Below, in pieces: positions 50,742-59,363 of a stretch of 64,000 bases of DNA. Origin of the DNA: Pseudonocardia kujensis (GTDB lineage: Bacteria; Actinomycetota; Actinomycetes; Mycobacteriales; Pseudonocardiaceae); the NCBI RefSeq assembly GCF_021283305.1, contig NZ_JAJSOK010000012.1, positions 79,089 to 143,088 on the forward strand, given 5' to 3'. The first letter of the stretch is position 1, and the number at the start of each line of letters is the position of its first letter. The position numbers were made by a program, and so were the translations under genes. The notes under the pieces are model-generated. The model did no database searches and was not told where the DNA came from. It saw only the letters and a program-made list of their open reading frames with translations.

Positions 50742-51980
50742 ATGACGCAGTCGACGACGACACAGGGTTCGCAGACGCTGATCGAGCTCACGGACTACCG
50801 GGAGCTGGAGGAGGCCCTGAAGCGGGGCCGCGAGCTCGTCCTCGAGGGCACCAAGGCGGAGTCGGACGAGTTCGTCCACGGCACCCTGATCGCGGTCGAC
50901 GGCCGCGAGCACCTGAATCGGCGCCGCGCGCTGATGCGCATGATCAACCCCAGCCAGCCATGGGGGGCCGAGGGCAAGCTCATCGACGAGGTCTTCGCCG
51001 ACAACCTCGAGCGGATCCTGGGGATGGTGGAGCCGGTCGACGGCGTCCGCCACTTCGACCTCGTGGACTTCCTGCGCCGCATCATCTGGCGCTTCACCGC
51101 GAAGTTCGTGGGCATCGACGGCATCGACGACGACGAGCAGACCGGCCGCTTCGTGAAGCTCGCAGTGCCGGTCGTGTCCGGCCTGTCCATCGAGTACCTC
51201 CCCGAGGACAAGCGCGCCGAGGTGCTGGAGAACGCGCGCAACGCCCGCAAGGCCATCCGCGAGGAGCTGTTCAACTCCAGCCTCGAGCGGCGCCGCGCGC
51301 TGATCGCCGCGGGCGCGGGGGAGGACGAGCTGCCCGCCGACCTGCTGACCAGCCTGCTTCAGGCGGACACCCCGAGCAGCGACGACATGATCTTCAAGGA
51401 GGCCATCCAGCTGTTGGCCGCCTCGGTGAACAACCCCGTCCTGCAACTCACCCTGGCGCTGGACGACGTGACCACCTGGCTGGACGAGCACCCCGAGGAC
51501 CGCGCCAAGATCAGCGACCGCGAGTTCGTCAACGCCGCGGTGAAGGAGACTCTCCGGCTGCACCGGGCGTCGCGGCCCTACCTCGTGCGGCGCGCGCTCA
51601 AGGAGGTCACGCTGGAGACCACCGGGCGCGTCATCCCCGAGGGTGCTTGGGTCGCCGGGTACCTCATGGAGGCCGACCACGACGAGTCGGTGTTCGGCGA
51701 GAACCCCGCGGTCTACGACCCGTACCGGGTGCTGAACGACCCGAACGTCCCACACTTCGGGCTGGCCTTCGGTGCCGGTCCGCACGTCTGCATCGGCCGC
51801 CCCATGCTGCTCTGGGAGCAGGGCAACCCGGAGAGTCAGGGCGTGCAGACGAAGGTGCTGCGCTTCCTGCTCGAGAACGGCGTCCGTCGAGACCCCGACG
51901 GCGTGCAGTCGCTGGAGAGCGAGCGCGGCAGCCACCGCTTCACCCACTACGACGTGATCATGCCGGAGAAGACCTCCTGA
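50742..51980 (+). CDS. cytochrome P450, sister of the 42918 enzyme
   Basis: This is a 412-residue P450 that shares the MTQST start, DEFVHGTLIAVDGREH, RRRALMRMI, and the ending HYDVIMP with the 42918 protein. The haem loop is FGLAFGAGPHVCIG (C350), and VKETLRLHR gives ExxR. The I-helix again lacks the acid-alcohol pair, reading AASVNNPVLQ. A late insertion after the Cys (LLWEQGNPESQGVQTK) is shared too. AGGAGG precedes the ATG. It stands alone between a divergent ABC operon and a terminator, so it probably borrows the ferredoxin and reductase of the other operon. Confidence 0.93.
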   Translation: MTQSTTTQGSQTLIELTDYRELEEALKRGRELVLEGTKAESDEFVHGTLIAVDGREHLNRRRALMRMINPSQPWGAEGKLIDEVFADNLERILGMVEPVDGVRHFDLVDFLRRIIWRFTAKFVGIDGIDDDEQTGRFVKLAVPVVSGLSIEYLPEDKRAEVLENARNARKAIREELFNSSLERRRALIAAGAGEDELPADLLTSLLQADTPSSDDMIFKEAIQLLAASVNNPVLQLTLALDDVTTWLDEHPEDRAKISDREFVNAAVKETLRLHRASRPYLVRRALKEVTLETTGRVIPEGAWVAGYLMEADHDESVFGENPAVYDPYRVLNDPNVPHFGLAFGAGPHVCIGRPMLLWEQGNPESQGVQTKVLRFLLENGVRRDPDGVQSLESERGSHRFTHYDVIMPEKTS

Positions 51981-51999
51981 CCCTTCGCCGTGCCGCCGA

Positions 52000-52032
52000 A
52001 CGGCCCGTCCGCGTACCCCGCGGGCGGGCCGT
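52000..52032 (+). terminator. hairpin terminator
   Basis: ACGGCCCGTCCGCG pairs with CGCGGGCGGGCCGT (one G-T pair, five-base loop) 20 bases after the P450 stop. Confidence 0.8.
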
Positions 52033-52170
52033 CCGTCGTTGCGTGACCAGACCCTGAGCAGGCTTCGGGCGGGCAACCTGACCTCGTTGATCCCGCTTCG
52101 GCCTGCTCGGGAACCTTCTCAGGCCTTCGCAGACGCTGTCGAGCCCGGGCCCGGGAGTTTGCTCGGGCCG

Positions 52171-52210
52171 CCTCTGGTTTTGATGAGCAGGCTTCTTTAG
52201 TGTGGCCGCC
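52171..52210 (+). promoter_or_regulatory. second copy of the conserved upstream block
   Basis: CCTCTGGTTTTGATGAGC, AGGCTTCTTTAGTGTGGCC matches the block at 13951-13990 before the intact importer's binding protein. Confidence 0.6.
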
Positions 52211-52311
52211 GAGCGCGCGGGATCCCGCCCGGCGGGACGTTCCGCGACGACCACCAGCTCTCCCCACGCGATGTCCCTTCGCAGCAAGGTCTCTCAGCGA
52301 GGAGTGCCTCC

Positions 52312-53476
52312 ATGACAGGGAGATGGCGACCGACGGGTGGGCGGATCGCGCTCGGCCGCGGTGAGTGGCACCCTGGTGCTCTCCGCGTGCTCGTCGGGCC
52401 CGTCGACGGACTCGTCCTCGGCGACGACCCCGGAGCAGACGCGGGCGTGCGTCGTCAAGGCGAACGCCTTCCTCGCCGACTGGAAGACCTTCCCGACGAC
52501 CTTGCCCCAGTCGCCGCCGGCCCGCTACACCAAGCTCGACCAGAAGCCGCCGACCGGGAAGCGCGCCGTCTACGTGCGGCAGAACTTCCCGGCGGCCCAG
52601 TCCACCAGCGACGGCGCCCATGCCGCGGCCGAGGCGCTCGGGTGGAACTACCAAGCCGTCATCTACGACAACTCGGTTCCGGACTTCATCGCCAAGCTGG
52701 ACTCGGTCATCGCGACCAAGCCGGACTTCATCATGACCAACGGTCTGCCCGCGGCGTCGTTCCAGAAGCAGATCGATGATGCGAAGGCCGCGGGGATTAC
52801 CTTCGTGCTGACGTCGGTGTCCGACCCGCCGGTCTCCGTTCCGGGTCTGGGCGGGGTCGGCAACGCGACCGAGACCGCCAAGGTCATCTCGCGGATCCAC
52901 GCGAACATGGCCCTCTCGACCTCGGGCCGCACGGCGAAGACCGTGATCTTCAGCCTCGACTACCCGATCCTCGATGTCAGTGAGGACGAGTACGCGAAGG
53001 TCATGTCCGAGGCGTGCCCGGCCTGCACCACCGAGGTCGTGAAGATCCAGCCGAAGGACATCGGCACCCCGGCTGCGACCTCGCAGATGGTGTCGAAGCT
53101 GGAGGCGGACCCGTCGACCAAGTACGCCTACACGATGATCGGCGACATCGCCTCCGGTCTCGCGCAGGCACTCAAGCCCGCGGGCCTCGATGACGTCCGG
53201 ATCTTCGGGCAGGTGCCGAACGAGTCGAGCATCGCGGCGCTGCGCGACGGCACCAACGCCTGGTGGGTCAACCAGTCGTCGAGGATCAACGGGTACGACA
53301 TGATGGACATGGCGGCCCGGATCAGCGTGACCGGTCGGGTCCAGAGCGACCCGGGCGGCTACCCGCTCGCCCTACTGACGAAGGACAACGTGCCCCCGGG
53401 CACGGCCGCGCCGGTGATCCCGGAGAACGTCCTCGACCTGTACGAGCAGACCTGGGGTGTGGGCTCCACCTCCTGA
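52312..53476 (+). pseudogene. sugar-type binding lipoprotein, frameshift in signal peptide
   Basis: ATG 52312 has GAGGAG at good spacing and opens MTGRWRPTGGRIALG, a basic signal-peptide start. The hydrophobic part and lipobox (SGTLVLSAC) lie in the next frame. One surplus C near 52361 (GGCCGCGG instead of GGCGCGG) would explain it. The rest, from LSAC to 53476, is intact and close to the 14050 protein (FPTTLPQSPPARY, PDFIM, NAWWVNQSS). A GTG at 52337 could start the second frame but has no RBS and gives a very short signal peptide. It is either a recent pseudogene or a sequence error. Confidence 0.8.
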
Positions 53477-53493
53477 TCATCCTTGGAGACGAG

Positions 53494-53526
53494 GGATCCT
53501 CTCGGCCCGACGGGCCGGGAGGATCC
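53494..53526. terminator. bidirectional hairpin terminator
   Basis: GGATCCTC and CGGCCC pair with GGGCCG and GAGGATCC with a single mismatch and a GAC loop, between convergent genes. Confidence 0.8.
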
Positions 53527-53540
53527 TGTGCGGACCAGCG

Positions 53541-54344
53541 TCAGTCGCGGAGCTCGCCCAGGGCGGCGGCGGTGACGGGGAGCGTGAAGCCGGCCTGCTC
53601 GGCCAGGGCCAGTGCGGCGACCAGGTCCTTGCGCGCCAGCGCGCGGCGGCGCGGGTCGCCGGGCTCGGTGTAGAGCGAGGCCCGGGTGGTCCAGGTCGCC
53701 AGGGCGTGGCTGTTGCCGCTGCCTTGCGCCGCGAGCTCCCGCATCCGGTCGGTGGGGATGTCGTAGGCCTGGGCGAGCCGGAAGGCCTCGGCGAGGATCG
53801 CCGTGTTGGCCAGCGACATCACGTTGTTCGCGATCTTGGCGACCTGCCCGGCGCCGACAGCTCCGACCTCGGCGACCTGATGGCAGTAGGTGAGCAGGAC
53901 AGCGCGCAGCTCGTCGTCGAGCGGGGCCTCGGTGCCGAGGAAGGCCATGAAGGTCGGAGGGTCCGAGCGGCGGACCGACACCGGCGCGTCGACGAAGGTC
54001 ACCCCGCTGGGGCGCTCCTTGCCGATCGCGATGGAGGTGGCCGGGTCGATCGTGGCGTGCAGGACGACCGTGCCCTGCACCATCGTCGTGAACACGCCCT
54101 CGGGACCCGATATGGCGGCGGTGGACTGGTCCGCGGTGGCGACCGTGACGATCACGAGGTCGCAGGCGGCGCCGAGGGCGGCGGGGGAGTCCGCGGGCTC
54201 GATGCCCAGGTCCGTCATGCGCTCGACTGCGGCGGGGTGCGGGTCGTAGCCGATCGCCTGCCGCCCGTCGCCCAGGAGGGCGTTCGCGACGACGGTACCC
54301 AGCTCGCCGACGCCGACGATGCCGATGGGGCGGGAGGTGCTCAT
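53541..54344 (-). CDS. HIBADH/6PGDH-like NAD(P)-dependent dehydrogenase
   Basis: This is a 267-residue beta-hydroxyacid dehydrogenase-like protein. GIVGVGELGTVVA is the cofactor site. The substrate loop is VDAPVSVRRSD (family: DAPVSGG), and the catalytic Lys is in GAGQVAKIANNVMS. It is shorter than the usual 290-300 residues. Family members act on 3-hydroxyisobutyrate, tartronate semialdehyde or imines. The gene follows the alpha/beta hydrolase gene after 33 bases on the same strand. Confidence 0.88.
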   Translation of the reverse strand: MSTSRPIGIVGVGELGTVVANALLGDGRQAIGYDPHPAAVERMTDLGIEPADSPAALGAACDLVIVTVATADQSTAAISGPEGVFTTMVQGTVVLHATIDPATSIAIGKERPSGVTFVDAPVSVRRSDPPTFMAFLGTEAPLDDELRAVLLTYCHQVAEVGAVGAGQVAKIANNVMSLANTAILAEAFRLAQAYDIPTDRMRELAAQGSGNSHALATWTTRASLYTEPGDPRRRALARKDLVAALALAEQAGFTLPVTAAALGELRD

Positions 54345-54377
54345 GAAGGGTGCTCCGGTTCTGCAGAGGTGTCGCGG

Positions 54378-55433
54378 TCAGCGGTCGAGCAAGGCCAGGA
54401 GCTCGGCGTTGACCAGCTCCGGGGCCTCCTCGGGGACGTAGTGCCCGCAGTCGGCCTGTACGGCCCGGAGGTCGGGGAAGTAGCGGACGTACTGGTCGAC
54501 GAAGGGGTGGCCGCTGGGCTTCGGTAGGCCGGCCAGCTCTGGGAACCGCGCGACCTGCTGGTTGCCGAAGACGAACAGGGCCGGGCGATCGTAGATCTTC
54601 TGCCGGTCCTCGGGGCCGATGTCGTGCGCCTCGGCGGCCAACGGATGCTGTTCGAAGCCCTCCGGGTGCAGCCACATCGATGCGATCTCGCGCTCGGACA
54701 GCGGCACGTAGCGCTCGCCGCTCGGCGTCGCCGGGTCGGCGATGACCCGGTGGATCGGCATGGCGTAGCGGTAGTACTGGATCGCGGCCTGCTGGGACGC
54801 CTCGTCGAAGGAGTCCGCGTAGTGGGCGAGGTCCGCCTCGGTGAGGTGGGCGGGCAGCGGCCGGGTCCCGGTCTTGACCGCCCAGGGGTTGCCGGGCCGT
54901 CCGCCGAGGACTGTGCCGTCCTTGCCGCCGAGGCGGACCTCGATCATGTCGCGGGCGTGCGCGGCGAGGAACGCCTCGGGCAGTGGTTCCACCTTGAACC
55001 AGTACGGGTGGGGGATGTCGGTGGTGATCACCGTGGTGTTGCTGTCCAGCAGGGCGAGCCGGGTGAAGAGGTCGGGGTGGTCGATCGCCGCCTTGAAGGC
55101 GATCAGGCCGCCCCAGTCGTGTCCGACGAGCAGCACGTCGCGCAGGTCGAGGGCCGCGCAGAACGCGACCACGTCCGCCGCGAGCATCGCCCGGCTCACC
55201 CGGGTGCCCGGCTTGTCCGTGCGGCCGAACCCTCGGGTGTCCACGGCGTAGGCGGGGTGGCCCGCCGCGGCCAGGGCCGGTAGCTGGTGGCGGAAGCAGT
55301 GCGAGGTCTGCGGGAAGCCGTGGACCAGGACGATAGGCGTCCCCGGTTGCTCGGTCCCGGCGGCCAGCGCGTGGATGCGCAGGCCCGGGGCGTCGACGAA
55401 GACGGACTCGATGGACGGGGTCGTCGTGCTCAC
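54378..55433 (-). CDS. alpha/beta hydrolase (epoxide hydrolase/dehalogenase type)
   Basis: This is a 351-residue alpha/beta hydrolase. Oxyanion motif VHGFPQTS, nucleophile VGHDWGG (Asp, not Ser) and base His in DCGHYVPEEAP place it with soluble epoxide hydrolases and haloacetate dehalogenases. The DTRGFGRTDKP loop also fits. It could open epoxides made by the P450s. The GTG start overlaps the end of the degraded SDR frame, and a GAGAGG site precedes it. Confidence 0.9.
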   Translation of the reverse strand: MSTTTPSIESVFVDAPGLRIHALAAGTEQPGTPIVLVHGFPQTSHCFRHQLPALAAAGHPAYAVDTRGFGRTDKPGTRVSRAMLAADVVAFCAALDLRDVLLVGHDWGGLIAFKAAIDHPDLFTRLALLDSNTTVITTDIPHPYWFKVEPLPEAFLAAHARDMIEVRLGGKDGTVLGGRPGNPWAVKTGTRPLPAHLTEADLAHYADSFDEASQQAAIQYYRYAMPIHRVIADPATPSGERYVPLSEREIASMWLHPEGFEQHPLAAEAHDIGPEDRQKIYDRPALFVFGNQQVARFPELAGLPKPSGHPFVDQYVRYFPDLRAVQADCGHYVPEEAPELVNAELLALLDR

Positions 55434-56038
55434 TGCTGCCTCTCGCGGTGGGGTCGGCCCAGGATCGGGCCGGTGTTCATGCCGCCGTCGATCACGAACT
55501 TGGTGCCGGTCACCCAGTTGCTTTCCTGGCTTGTGAAGTACGGCGAGGCGTGGTCGATGTCGGCTGCTGCGGCGGCTTTGCTCGCACAGCACCACGATGC
55601 TGCCGGATCGGTTGGCGCGCGCATGCCTGGGGTGACGGCTTGGCTGCCGTCGGCGACGCCGTGGGCGTTGACGTCGTGGGCGAGGCGCGTGTCGTCGTCG
55701 GCGGCGGATTCGGTGGCCTCGTCGACCATCACGTCTGCGGCGTTGACCAGGACGTCCGGCGGCGCGCCGAAGCGGTTGCGGCACAGGTTGGTGGCGGCGG
55801 CCCAGTCGTCGGTGCTGCGTACGTCGAGTGCTGCGTACTCGGCGGCGACGTCGAGGCTGTCGGAGGTTTCCTTGGCGTTGGACTCTGCCGCGTCGGCGAC
55901 GAGCACGAACGCATCCTCGGCCGCGAAGAGTTGGGCGATGGCGCGGCCGCAGCCGCCGCCCCCGCCGGTGACCAGCGCGATCCGGCCCGCTAGCCGTCCC
56001 GCGGCCCTCGACGGACCGAGCGGGGCGGTGGTGCTCAT
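55430..56038 (-). pseudogene. internally deleted SDR
   Basis: One open frame of 202 residues keeps the Rossmann start (RIALVTGGGGGCGRAIAQLF), NRFGAPPDVLVNAAD, and the family end (NWVTGTKFVIDGGMNTG). The catalytic Tyr is Cys (CCASK), and about 45 residues between that point and the C-terminus, including the PG motif, are missing. It may still be translated because the frame is open and has RBS GAGGAGGG. It can hardly be an SDR enzyme. Its upstream block matches that of the dead P450 at 21052. Confidence 0.75.
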
Positions 56039-56043
56039 ACCGC

Positions 56044-56119
56044 CCTCCTCATTAAGGTGAATATGGTCATCAGCGTAAATCTGAACCTAACGGCGCCCTG
56101 CAGTGCACGTCAACGGCCG
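56044..56119 (-). repeat. upstream block shared with 21059-21135
   Basis: CCTCCTCATTAAGGTG at 56044-56059 and ACGTCAACGGCCG at 56107-56119 are exact matches to the block before the P450 pseudogene. Confidence 0.72.
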
Positions 56120-56204
56120 GACTGCCGCAGCGAGGAGGGCGTGGTTCCGACAAGGACGGCCTCTGCGGCCACACTCCAGGCCGCCCGGCTGATCCTGACC
56201 TCCT

Positions 56205-56500
56205 CATCGGTTTCGAGGGTGGGTGACCGAGAACATCACGGCGTTCGGCGGCGACCTGGCCCGGGTCACTGTCTTCGGGGAGACCGCGGGCGGGTGGAGC
56301 GTCGCGCGCCTGCGCTGTCGCGGGGCTCTTCCGCTCTGCGGTGGTGCAGTCGGGTGGCGCGGACTTCGCCGTGGACCTCGCGACGGCCCGGCGCGGAGCG
56401 TGCTGTCAGCGTTGGACGTCAAGCCCGGGGCTGGGGCGCCCTGCGCGAGGTCCCGATGGAGCCGCTCCTGGCACAGACCGCGCTCGGCGCGCACCCGCGG
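56205..56500 (+). pseudogene. carboxylesterase scar 2
   Basis: WVTENITAFGGDLARVTVFGETAGGWSVARL matches the nucleophile region of the 22036 esterase, except that Thr replaces the nucleophilic Ser. After a frame change come LFRSAVVQSGGADFAVDLATARR and ALDVKPG. Both ends are missing. Confidence 0.82.
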
Positions 56501-56707
56501 CTCCTGCAGTCTCGCCCTTGGTCGGACAAGTGGCGGCACGCTGGGATCGCCAACGTGATCATTTGCTCGAACCTCTCGGTGCAACATGGTGGCTCCTCGT
56601 TCCCAACTGCCTACTCGGTGCGGCGCGGTCAGCAGGCTCCCTGGTTAGCTTGCCTGTACAGCTGGCCTGAAGTTAGCATTGTCCAATGCCATCGACGCCC
56701 CGCACCG

Positions 56708-57166
56708 ATGCCTCTGCTTCGCCGTCCAGCTCGGCCTCGCGATGACACGCTGGAGTCCCGCCTGCGGCTTGAGCAGGTATCGGTGACCACGGGGCAGGCA
56801 ATGTCACAGCCGTCGGTGCTCGGCCGAATCGGCGGCAGCTGTCCGATCACGGCTCGCGAACTTGCCCGAGCGGAGCATGCCAGGGCCCGATCGATCGCCG
56901 AGACCGTGACAATGCTGAAGAAGCAGGGCCTCATCGATGCCCATCCGGATCCGACCGATGGCCGCAAGTCACTTCTGTCAGTCACAACTGCTGGACAGCG
57001 GCTTATCGACTCCGTCGTCGACCGGCGTGGTGCATGGCTGGCCTGGGCGATAGGGCAGCACGTCATCCCAGGGGAGCGCGAGATGCTCGCCGACGCTGCT
57101 CAGATCATCGCGAAGATGGCGGACTGCCGAGTCGACACCGCGCCCGACGAAGCGTTGCGGGTGTGA
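56708..57166 (+). CDS. MarR family regulator, N-terminus uncertain
   Basis: The frame encodes a MarR winged helix: LRLEQVSVTTGQAMSQPSVLGRI, ITARELARAEHARARSIAETVTMLKKQGLI for the recognition helix, then HPDPTDGRKSLLSVT for the wing. Helix 1 appears in another frame just upstream (FAVQLGLAMTRWS), so the N-terminus is probably frameshifted. The ATG at 56708 gives a shortened 152-residue protein. The MFS gene overlaps its stop as GTGA, which suggests a regulator/efflux pair. Confidence 0.75.
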   Translation: MPLLRRPARPRDDTLESRLRLEQVSVTTGQAMSQPSVLGRIGGSCPITARELARAEHARARSIAETVTMLKKQGLIDAHPDPTDGRKSLLSVTTAGQRLIDSVVDRRGAWLAWAIGQHVIPGEREMLADAAQIIAKMADCRVDTAPDEALRV

Positions 57167-58656
57167 CGGCGGGAAGCCGCGACTCCGCGGCCATCACGCA
57201 GAGGGCGTTCAGCTGGCAGTTCTCCCTGACTCTGGTCCTCGCGGCCACGTTCAACCCGGTCAACAGTTCCATTGTGGCCACCGCGCTCGTGCCCATCGGG
57301 GAGGCCCTCGGCCTACCAGTCGGCCGGGTCGCAGTGCTGGTGACCAGCCTCTATATCGCTAGCGCGGTGGCTCAGCCCGCTATGGGGCGGTTCGCCCAGC
57401 GGTTCGGGCCGCGGCGGGTCTTCCTGGCGGGCGCGTGCCTCGTCGCCGCGGGCGGGATCGTGGGCGCGGCCGCCCAGGACCTCGTCACGTTGGCGGTGGC
57501 CCGGGTCCTGCTAGGGATCGGAACCTCGGCCGGTTTTCCGAGCGCGATGCTGATGATCCGACGCCGCGCGGAAGATACAGGCGCGCACCCGGGCGGGGTT
57601 ATGGGGGCGCTCGTCGCCGCGAGCCAGGTGACGGTGCTGCTCGGGCTGCCTCTTGGAGGGCTGTTGGTCTCGGCCGTCGGCTGGCGGGCCACCTTCTGGA
57701 TCAACATCCCGCTTGCTGTGGCGCTGCTGGTGATGGCCTACGTCTGGCTGCCCGCGGACGGCCGGCCGTCCTCGCTGGGCGGGGTACGCCGGCTCGTCGG
57801 CGAGTTGGATCTGCTCGGCGTCTCGTTGTTCGGTGCGGCCCTCACGCTGCTCGTGTCGTTCCTGGTGTCGCTGCCCGCAGCGCACTGGGTGCTGCTCGGC
57901 GGCGCGCTCGTGGCCGTCGCTCTGCTGGTGGGGTGGGAGCTGCGGGCCTCCAACCCACTGGTGGACATCCGCGCCCTGCTGGACAACCGGGCATTGACCA
58001 CGACCTACCTGCGTACCGGTGGCGGGATGCTGATGGCGTACGCGGTCATGTACGGACTGACACAGTGGTTGCAGGAGACCCGCCAGCTCTCGGCCACTAC
58101 TGCGGGCCTGCTCATCGTGCCGATGAGCGCCGCCGGCGCGCTTGTGACCCGGCCGGTCGCCCGGCGGGGCCTGGTGAAAGCGCCGCTGGTCGCCTCCGCG
58201 GCCCTCGCGGTGGTGATGGCGGTAGCGCTCGTCCTGCTCACCAGCACGACCCCGCTCGTGCTGGTCATCGCGATAACTGCAGTGGTCGGAGTGTCGGTGG
58301 GGCTCGCTACCGTCGGTAATCAGGCGGCGGTATTCACCCAGGCTGACCCGGAGGACACCGGTATCGCTGCAGGCCTTATGCGAACCTCGGGCTACATCGG
58401 CGCGATCGCCTCGGGCAGCATCATCAGCGTCGTGTTCCGGGAGGGGCCGAGCGACGCCGGCCTGCACGGCATCGCTGACATCCTCATCCCCGTAACAGTG
58501 CTGGTGCTGCTGCTGACGGTGTTCGACAAGCGGTTGCCCCGCCGGTTGGACACTCCGCGCGCGCTCGTGAACGAGGGAATCGCGCCGCCCGGGGCGACCG
58601 AAATCGTCACCGGCACGAACGGCCGGCCTCGGAACCGTCAAGCAGACGACCAGTGA
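57163..58656 (+). CDS. MFS transporter, DHA2-like
   Basis: This is a 497-residue membrane protein with 12 to 14 hydrophobic segments. FNPVNSSIVATALVPIGEALG resembles motif D of DHA2 drug transporters, GRFAQRFGPRRVF is the loop 2-3 motif A, and ARVLLGIGTSAGFPSAM follows. It probably exports or imports a small organic compound by proton exchange. The GTG start overlaps the marR stop by four bases. The marR-MFS pair suggests ligand-induced efflux of a pathway compound. Confidence 0.9.
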   Translation: MTAGSRDSAAITQRAFSWQFSLTLVLAATFNPVNSSIVATALVPIGEALGLPVGRVAVLVTSLYIASAVAQPAMGRFAQRFGPRRVFLAGACLVAAGGIVGAAAQDLVTLAVARVLLGIGTSAGFPSAMLMIRRRAEDTGAHPGGVMGALVAASQVTVLLGLPLGGLLVSAVGWRATFWINIPLAVALLVMAYVWLPADGRPSSLGGVRRLVGELDLLGVSLFGAALTLLVSFLVSLPAAHWVLLGGALVAVALLVGWELRASNPLVDIRALLDNRALTTTYLRTGGGMLMAYAVMYGLTQWLQETRQLSATTAGLLIVPMSAAGALVTRPVARRGLVKAPLVASAALAVVMAVALVLLTSTTPLVLVIAITAVVGVSVGLATVGNQAAVFTQADPEDTGIAAGLMRTSGYIGAIASGSIISVVFREGPSDAGLHGIADILIPVTVLVLLLTVFDKRLPRRLDTPRALVNEGIAPPGATEIVTGTNGRPRNRQADDQ

Positions 58657-59240
58657 CCACCAGGCGGCGCGGGGCCCGTCATCCAGTGGTTGTGTGGCTG
58701 CTCGACGTCGTGCGGCAGACCGGCTCTGGCGTCGACTGCCCCCTACTCGACGACGCATTCCTCACAGTCGGTGGTGTGGTCGTCGCCGTGGAGTACCGGC
58801 TCGGCGTCCTCTGCTTGTTGCATCTGGACGAGGACTTCGACGGGATCGAAGGCACGTGTGCGCTCGGGCAAAGGGACCAGCTCGCCGCCGTGGAGTGGGT
58901 CGGGGAGCACATCGAGGCCTTCGAGGACGAACCACGAGAAGCCACTGGGGCCGGGGACGAGGCGGGCGCTGGAGCGTTGAGCAGCTGCTTGCGATCGGGC
59001 CGGCGCTGCAACTTGTTCGCGCCGCTGTCGTGCAGTCGGGACGTGCGGAGGCGACTGCCGACCGCGATTCGGCGCGACATAGGGCTGCCCGCGTACTCGC
59101 GAAGGCGGGCGTGGGCTCGGGCGCCTGGGAGGCGTTGAGCGTGGTGTCGTCGAGGCGAAGGACACAGCTGCGCCGTCGCGCGCAGCACGCCCCCGATGAA
59201 CTCGGCCCGCCGGTCTTCCGCACGGTCCCGTCGAGTCTCG
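58653..59240 (+). pseudogene. carboxylesterase scar 3
   Basis: VVVWLLDVVRQTGSG, VVVAVEYRLGVLCLLHLDEDFDGIEG and QRDQLAAVEWVGEHIEAF match the 22036 esterase in order. The nucleophile GESAGG is replaced by unrelated residues, HGGG is lost, and the frame changes before SVEQLLAIGPALQLVRAAVVQSG. It overlaps the MFS stop by four bases, so it was once the next gene in that operon. Confidence 0.82.
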
Positions 59241-59363
59241 GCCGTCGGCCCGGAACCGGCCGTTGTACAGCGTTCGGACCGACCTGCGAACGGGTCGTGG
59301 TGGCGCGACCTGCGCTTCCGGTGAGGTGTCCGGGCCTCCGGGCCCGGGGAAGGAGAGTAGAAC

